Positions 59,560 through 64,000 of a stretch of DNA of 64,000 nucleotides are shown here, one piece after another (position 1 is the first letter of the stretch; each line of letters opens with the position of its first letter). The notes beneath the pieces were generated by a model. It was not told the DNA's origin and ran no database searches. It worked only from the letters and a program-made list of their open reading frames with translations. Source of the DNA: JACCZX01 sp963807155. GTDB lineage: Bacteria; Pseudomonadota; Gammaproteobacteria; Burkholderiales; Burkholderiaceae_F. Where the stretch lies: assembly GCA_963807155.1 (NCBI GenBank), contig CAWEAZ010000029.1, positions 186,001 to 250,000 of the forward strand. Direction: 5' to 3'. The position numbers and the translations under genes are program-made.

Positions 59560-60539
59560 TGCATGCTCGTCGATGAGGACACGATCGACAACACCGCCAT
59601 GCGTATCGCAATACCGAAGGTCACCTGCGGGAGGATCACGCTGGCAGCGCCGTCGGCAACGTGCGAGTCGATCTCGACACCGCGATTCATCGGGCCGGGG
59701 TGCATCACGATCGCATCGGGCTTCGCTAACGCCAGCTTTTCCTCGGTCAGTCCGTAGTTGGCGAAGTACTCTGCCGCAGAAGGCAGTAACGCACCGCGCA
59801 TGCGCTCGCTTTGCAGCCGCAGCATGATGATCACATCGGCGCCGCGAATTCCGTCTTCGAACTTGGTGCACACGCGCACACCCATCTGCTCGAGACCCGC
59901 CGGCAACAACGTCAGCGGACCCACCGCCCGCACTTCAGGGACACCGAGCGTCGTCAGCGCATGGATATCGGAGCGCGCGACTCTCGAATGCAGAATGTCG
60001 CCGACGACGGCGACGATCAGGTTGCTGAAGTCTTTCTTGTAATGCCGGATCGTGTAGGCATCAAGAAGGCCTTGGGTGGGATGTGCGTGGCGGCCGTCGC
60101 CGGCGTTGATCACGTGAATGTGCGGCGCGTGGACGCTTGTATGACGCGCGATCAAATAAGGCGCACCGCTGGTCGCATGCCGCACGACGAACATATCGGC
60201 CTGCATCGCCGTCAGATTGTTGATCGTATCGAGCAGCGACTCGCCTTTGGCGGCGCTCGAGCGCACGATGTCCAGATTGAACACATCGGCCGACAGTCGA
60301 CGTGCCGCGATCTCGAACGTCGTGCGCGTGCGCGTGCTGTTTTCGAAGAAAAGGTTGAACACGCTCTTGCCACGTAGCAGCGGCACGCTTTTGACTTCGC
60401 GCTCGGCAATGTTGATGAAGCTGTCGGCGGTGCTCAAGATGCGCTCGACGACCTCGCGTGGCAGCCCCTCGATGGCGAGCAAATGATGCAGGTCGCCGTC
60501 CCGGTTCAGCTGCGGATTGCGGCTGTTGCTATTCGGCAC
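59556..60539 (-). CDS. pyrB: Aspartate carbamoyltransferase catalytic chain
   Basis: Second step of pyrimidine synthesis. Intact, 327 residues from GTG 60539. Carbamoyl-phosphate site FFENSTRTRTTFEIAARRL, AGDGRHAHPTQGLLDAYTI, VGDILHSRVARSDI and MHPGPMNRGVEIDSHVADGA. It overlaps pyrR upstream by 11 bases and pyrC' downstream by four. The N-terminus is slightly longer than in E. coli PyrB, as in class A ATCases that bind a PyrC-type partner. Confidence 0.95.
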   Translation of the reverse strand: MPNSNSRNPQLNRDGDLHHLLAIEGLPREVVERILSTADSFINIAEREVKSVPLLRGKSVFNLFFENSTRTRTTFEIAARRLSADVFNLDIVRSSAAKGESLLDTINNLTAMQADMFVVRHATSGAPYLIARHTSVHAPHIHVINAGDGRHAHPTQGLLDAYTIRHYKKDFSNLIVAVVGDILHSRVARSDIHALTTLGVPEVRAVGPLTLLPAGLEQMGVRVCTKFEDGIRGADVIIMLRLQSERMRGALLPSAAEYFANYGLTEEKLALAKPDAIVMHPGPMNRGVEIDSHVADGAASVILPQVTFGIAIRMAVLSIVSSSTSMQ

Positions 60540-61050
60540 CGCGCTCCTCGATTGTCAGATGCAAACGATCATCGTCGTCGCGCGTCAGTACCACACTCAC
60601 CGATGTTGGCAGCTCGATCGTCGCGCCGACGATGCTGGCGGCGATTGGCAAGTCGCGACCGCCGCGGTCGACCAGGACTGCGAGGTCGATCTTCGCGGGT
60701 CGCCCGTAGTCGAAGATTTCGTTCATCGCCGCGCGCACGGTGCGTCCGGTATTCAGAACATCATCAACCAGCAGGATATGACTGCCCGCGACGTCAAACG
60801 TGATCTGCGAGGGCCGCACCGCAGACTTCAATCCCGATTGATCAAAGTCATCGCGATAAAACGAGACGTCCAGAATGCCGACGGGCGCCGCGACACTGAG
60901 CTCTCTCTTCAGACGCTCGGCGAGCCAGACTCCGCCGGTGTGCACTCCCACCAGGTTCAACGGCTTATTACCATAGTGCTCACGCGCGCGCCGCGCGAGC
61001 TGCCGATAGATCGTCTCGGCGTCTAGGTCAAGCATCGTGCGAGCCGTCAT
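60529..61050 (-). CDS. pyrR: PyrR bifunctional regulator / uracil phosphoribosyltransferase
   Basis: Intact. ATG 61050 gives about 173 residues; ATG 61035 (MLDLDAETIYRQLARRA) is an equally good start. Type I PRTase fold: LNLVGVHTGGVWLAERLKRE, DVSFYRDDFDQ and PRPP loop ILLVDDVLNTGRTVRAAMNE. In proteobacteria its regulatory role is less clear than in Bacillus. It overlaps the ruvX end and the pyrB start, so the four genes ruvX-pyrR-pyrB-pyrC' form one operon. Confidence 0.92.
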   Translation of the reverse strand: MTARTMLDLDAETIYRQLARRAREHYGNKPLNLVGVHTGGVWLAERLKRELSVAAPVGILDVSFYRDDFDQSGLKSAVRPSQITFDVAGSHILLVDDVLNTGRTVRAAMNEIFDYGRPAKIDLAVLVDRGGRDLPIAASIVGATIELPTSVSVVLTRDDDDRLHLTIEERGAE

Positions 61051-61420
61051 CAAGCCATTGCTGAAGGATGACCGCGGCCGCAGCGGCATCGACATCGGCT
61101 TCGCTTTCCACCACCGCAGAGCTGTAACGCTCATCGATGCGCACAACCGGCAGGCGATAACGACCTTCAAGCTGACGTGCGAATCGCTCACAGCGCACGG
61201 TCATCGCGTGCGGAGCGCCATCTGGGTGACGGGGAATTCCAACCGCCAATTCCACCGGCTCCCACTCATCGATCAATGCGCTCAGCGATTTCCAGCGAGC
61301 ATCGTTATCGGCAGCGTCGACGGTAGTCAACGGCCGCGCCTGGCGGGTAACGCGGTTGCCGATCGCCACGCCAATGCGCCGCGTGCCAAAGTCAAACCCC
61401 AGCACGATGCCGTCGATCAT
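61028..61420 (-). CDS. ruvX: Putative pre-16S rRNA nuclease / Holliday junction resolvase-like protein
   Basis: Intact, about 130 residues from ATG 61420. RNase H-like fold with IVLGFDFGTRRIGVAIGNRV (first catalytic Asp), LAVGIPRHPDGAPH (the family Glu is replaced by Ala-Val-Gly at this position) and RIDERYSSAVVES. YqgF family. The order yqgE-ruvX-pyrR-pyrB is conserved across many beta- and gammaproteobacteria. A longer start at 61501 would overlap yqgE and lacks family similarity. Confidence 0.92.
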   Translation of the reverse strand: MIDGIVLGFDFGTRRIGVAIGNRVTRQARPLTTVDAADNDARWKSLSALIDEWEPVELAVGIPRHPDGAPHAMTVRCERFARQLEGRYRLPVVRIDERYSSAVVESEADVDAAAAAVILQQWLDDGSHDA

Positions 61421-61484
61421 CGAACTTGGTAAAGCAACGGGAAAATGGCGGGTAGGTGAACGGAAAGGGGCATGACCCGCAAGG

Positions 61485-62066
61485 TCACGCATGACCCGCA
61501 TGACCCGTCAGCTGCGAGCTGTTGACACCGAGCAACCTGAGCGCGGCATCGTATTTGTCGCTGGCCGGCACATCGAAAATGATCTGCGGGGCCGCATCGA
61601 CCGTCAGCCACGCGTTCTGCGCAATCTCGCTTTCGAGCTGGCCGGCACCCCAACCTGAATAACCGAGCGTGACCAACACCTTGTCGGGACCATTGCCTTC
61701 CGCGATCGCTTCGAGCACATCCTTGGACGTCGTCAGCGAGATCTCGTCGGAAATTGCCAGCGTCGAACTGAAATTTGAACTCGAGCCGTGCAGCACGAAG
61801 CCGCGTTCGATTTGAACGGGCCCGCCGAAGTAAACAGGATCGTCCCTGCGCGGAGCAATTTCAAGTTTCAGGTCAACGCGGTCAAACAGCTTGCCGAGCG
61901 TCAAATCCGTAGGTCGGTTAATGACGAGGCCAAGCGCGCCTCGATCGTTGTGGTCGCACACATAGACCACCGAGCGCTCAAAGTTGGTATCCGCCATCGC
62001 GGGCATGGCGATGAGGAACTGATGCTTCAGGTCCATTGGGCTATGGACCTTCGGTTCGCTCGGCAT
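61485..62066 (-). CDS. yqgE: YqgE/AlgH family protein
   Basis: Intact. ATG 62066 gives 193 residues, 62036 gives 183 starting MDLKHQFLIAMPAMADTNFE, the family N-terminus. Also VVYVCDHNDRGALGLVINRP, DPVYFGGPVQIERGFVLH, VLVTLGYSGWGAGQLESEIA and AWLTVDAAPQIIFDVP. Function in the cell is poorly known. The linked Pseudomonas homologue AlgH was named for an effect on alginate. A tacaat element at 62075-62080 on this strand may be its promoter, which favours the shorter start. Confidence 0.9.
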   Translation of the reverse strand: MPSEPKVHSPMDLKHQFLIAMPAMADTNFERSVVYVCDHNDRGALGLVINRPTDLTLGKLFDRVDLKLEIAPRRDDPVYFGGPVQIERGFVLHGSSSNFSSTLAISDEISLTTSKDVLEAIAEGNGPDKVLVTLGYSGWGAGQLESEIAQNAWLTVDAAPQIIFDVPASDKYDAALRLLGVNSSQLTGHAGHA

Positions 62067-62105
62067 GAGGGCGGATTGTAAACTGCCTCTCACGCCTTTT
62101 GCGCG

Positions 62106-62132
62106 GCGATCTGTGTGAGATGCACAGATCGC
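62106..62132. other. Perfect 10-bp inverted repeat between chpA-like gene and yqgE
   Basis: Arms gcgatctgtg (62106-62115) and cacagatcgc (62123-62132) with a 7-base loop. It lies 14 bases after the kinase stop codon, so it could end or protect that transcript. No run of T follows on either strand, so a standard intrinsic terminator is not supported; an operator is the alternative. Confidence 0.45.
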
Positions 62133-62145
62133 GCCGATTGAGCGC

Positions 62146-64000
62146 CTAAGCGGTAACGCGTTCCGCCAAATACTGCTTGATGAACTTCAGTAGCTCATCT
62201 TCCTGATACGGCTTGCCCAGGTATTCATTGACCCCGAGCTCGAACGCCATGCTCCGGTGTTTCTCTGCCGTGCGCGATGTAATCATGATGATGGGAATTT
62301 CGGCCGTCTTCTTGTTGCCACGTACGTTGCGCGTCAGGTCGTACCCGTCCATGCGCGGCATCTCGATATCGACCAGCATGATGTCGGGCCTCACGTCCTG
62401 CAGCTGTCGCAACGCGTCGACTCCATCTTTCGCCAGAAGGACCGTGTAGCCCTGCCGCTCGAGCAACCGCTGAGTGACTCTGCGCACCGTCAACGAATCG
62501 TCGACCACCATGACCGTCGGCACCGTTGACGTCGACAATTCCGTCACGTGATCGATTCGCTTCTGCGCCGCCTTGGCCTCGTCACGCGCATCGGGCGCGA
62601 CGTCGAAGACGGCAGGCGGCTCCGGCGCACGCGTGATCAACTGCACCGGGTTGATGATCAATACGATCTCGCCGTTGCCAAGAATCGTTGCTCCCAAGAT
62701 GCCGGCCATCCGTGCCACCTGCACGCCGACGTTCTTGACCACGACCTCCTGATTGCTCGATACCTCATCGACCGCGATCGCCAGCCGGTCGTCACCCGAG
62801 CGCAGCAGCACCACCGGTGTTTGGCGCGCCAGATGTGGCGTCGTTTCTTCGCCGAGCAACTGAGTCAGCGGCCGTAGAACGATCGAACCGACCGGCGGAA
62901 TTTCGATGATTCCATCGGTAAGCGCAGCCAGCAAAACCGCCGGCCGATAGCGCCGTACCTGCTCGACCATGCCGGCGGGAATCGCATAGCGCCGCCCACC
63001 AATGCCAACCAGCACCACCTGCGCAACCGCCAAGGTCATCGGCAGATAAAGCGTGAACCGCGTCCCGCGTCCGCTTTCGCTCGAGATCGAGATCCGTCCG
63101 CCGAACGACGCCAGCTCGGCGCGCACCACGTCCATACCGACACCGCGACCCGCCAACTCGGTCACTTCCGTCGCCGTCGTAAAGCCCGGCTGGAAAATCA
63201 ACTCCATCAGCTCGCGGTCACTCAATATCTGATCGGGCGTGATCAACTCGCGCTCGACGGCGCGCGCCTGAATCCGATCCAGGTGCAGACCTCCGCCGTC
63301 GTCATTGATGACGACAATAATTTCGTTGCCCTCTTGCCGCACGTCGAGCGTCAGCTCACCCGTCTCGGGCTTGCCGGCAGCGCGGCGCTCGGCCGGTACC
63401 TCCAATCCGTGCACGATCGCATTGCGAATCAGGTGCTCAAACGGTCCAGCCATCTTTTCAAGCACGCCACGGTCAAGTTCGGTCGCAGCGCCGCGAATAT
63501 CGAGATTGACGCGCTTGTCGAGCTCCTTCGCAACCTGCCGCGCAACGCGATACAAACGTTCCGAGACGTTCGAAAATGGCACCAGCCGCACGCGCATCAG
63601 TTGTTGCTGCAGGTCACGCGTCAGGCGCGACTGCGAAGTCAGATCGGTGTCCGCGCTCTGCAGCCCTTTCAACATATTGCTCTGAACCATTGCGACGTCT
63701 TCGACCGATTCGGCAAGCATCCGCGTCAGTTCCTGCAGACGCGTGTAGCGATCGAACTCGAGCGGATCAAAATCCGCCGATTCGCGCGACAGCTTGTCGC
63801 CGCGCGCCTGGATCTGAGCGTCGGCCTGGATCTCGACTTCCCTCAGCTGCGCGCGTAGCCGCGAAATGTTTTCGGTCAAGTCGGTCAATGATCCCTTGAT
63901 CGTTCCGACCTCGTTTTCGAGCTTTGAGCGCGCGATCGAGACTTCGCCCGCCTGGTCGACCAGCTTGTCGAGGACGTCGGAGCGCACGCGAATGAAGGTC
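62146..64000 (-). CDS. ChpA/CheA-like hybrid histidine kinase, C-terminal part
   Basis: The frame is open to the right edge, so the N-terminus (HPt domains) is missing; about 618 residues are visible. In order: a P3-like dimerisation helix region, kinase N-box FEHLIRNAIVHGLEVPAERR, G boxes VINDDGGGLHLDRI and ELAGRGVGMDVVRAELASFG, a CheW-like domain (VLVGIGGRRYAIPAGMVEQV) and a receiver domain (PTVMVVDDSLTVRRVTQRLL, VDIEMPRMDGYDLTRNVRG with the phospho-accepting Asp, ITSR, LGKPYQEDEL). This domain order is that of ChpA/PilL in type IV pilus (Pil-Chp) signalling. Unrelated to polysaccharide synthesis. Confidence 0.9.
   Translation of the reverse strand, partial: TFIRVRSDVLDKLVDQAGEVSIARSKLENEVGTIKGSLTDLTENISRLRAQLREVEIQADAQIQARGDKLSRESADFDPLEFDRYTRLQELTRMLAESVEDVAMVQSNMLKGLQSADTDLTSQSRLTRDLQQQLMRVRLVPFSNVSERLYRVARQVAKELDKRVNLDIRGAATELDRGVLEKMAGPFEHLIRNAIVHGLEVPAERRAAGKPETGELTLDVRQEGNEIIVVINDDGGGLHLDRIQARAVERELITPDQILSDRELMELIFQPGFTTATEVTELAGRGVGMDVVRAELASFGGRISISSESGRGTRFTLYLPMTLAVAQVVLVGIGGRRYAIPAGMVEQVRRYRPAVLLAALTDGIIEIPPVGSIVLRPLTQLLGEETTPHLARQTPVVLLRSGDDRLAIAVDEVSSNQEVVVKNVGVQVARMAGILGATILGNGEIVLIINPVQLITRAPEPPAVFDVAPDARDEAKAAQKRIDHVTELSTSTVPTVMVVDDSLTVRRVTQRLLERQGYTVLLAKDGVDALRQLQDVRPDIMLVDIEMPRMDGYDLTRNVRGNKKTAEIPIIMITSRTAEKHRSMAFELGVNEYLGKPYQEDELLKFIKQYLAERVTA

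Noticed and set aside
59560..59871. N-terminal extension of the dihydroorotase-like frame upstream of 59559
   Set aside because: It is Arg-rich out-of-frame translation of pyrB with no family similarity; ATG 59559 overlaps the pyrB stop.
62106..62132. Inverted repeat as a rho-independent terminator
   Set aside because: Neither strand has a T-run after the stem, so only a hairpin is reported.
1..64000. CRISPR arrays, tRNA/rRNA genes, IS elements, phage genes
   Set aside because: No regularly spaced repeats, no tRNA-like cloverleaf, no transposase or integrase motifs were seen in any frame.

Overview
The window reads as one end-to-end surface-polysaccharide locus of a proteobacterium, most likely a betaproteobacterium related to Burkholderiales. 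This is inferred from the flanks. The left side has a TolC-family gene, waaA and waaC. The right side has galU, apaH, plsC, an inactive-type pyrC, pyrB, pyrR, ruvX, yqgE and a ChpA/CheA-like hybrid kinase. No tRNA, rRNA, insertion sequence or CRISPR array was seen, and no gap between genes exceeds about 220 bases.

Layout. 1-5.5 kb: TolC C-terminus, then lipid A-core and sugar nucleotide genes on the minus strand (waaA, waaC, galE, phosphomannomutase). 5.6-11.5 kb: manC, the dTDP-L-rhamnose genes rfbD, rfbA and rfbC, the ABC exporter permease wzm and a flippase-like membrane protein. 11.5-19.4 kb: a tightly overlapping six-gene minus-strand unit (TIM-barrel-like protein, Gfo/Idh/MocA oxidoreductase, membrane GT2, toroid protein, asparagine synthase, GDP-mannose 6-dehydrogenase). 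19.5-38.7 kb: methyltransferases, glycosyltransferases, a second asparagine synthase, Wzt fused to a methyltransferase, and rfbB. 38.8-55.8 kb, plus strand: tandem GT2, GMD and RMD (GDP-D-rhamnose), the ADP-heptose genes (hldE1, hldD, gmhB, hldE2), a Wzx flippase, three methyltransferases, GT4 enzymes, ugd, a UDP-glucuronate epimerase and a WecA-like initiating transferase. 55.8-64 kb: conserved flank.

How the genes fit together. The locus can make dTDP-L-rhamnose, GDP-mannose, GDP-D-rhamnose, GDP-mannuronate, UDP-glucuronate or -galacturonate and ADP-heptose. It carries both an ABC exporter (Wzm/Wzt) and a Wzx flippase, two AsnB-type amidotransferases and about ten methyltransferases. This suggests a heavily methylated glycan, possibly with amidated uronic acids.

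The most striking feature is an unassigned domain of about 85 residues, with motifs EDGRxLGPxH, GGGRYSHW and SDNSDPRxNGR. It occurs five times between 23.8 and 36.3 kb: twice in one polytopic membrane protein (predicted periplasmic), once in a small membrane-anchored protein, and once in the N-terminal part of each of two paralogous GT4 glycosyltransferases.

Quality caveat. About 28 genes, including normally indispensable ones (waaA, waaC, hldD, plsC), are split by one-base frameshifts whose pieces rejoin into complete family members. Random base-level indel errors in the assembly are the likeliest cause. These genes are annotated here as whole genes with the breaks noted, and coordinates of broken genes are the reconstructed span.
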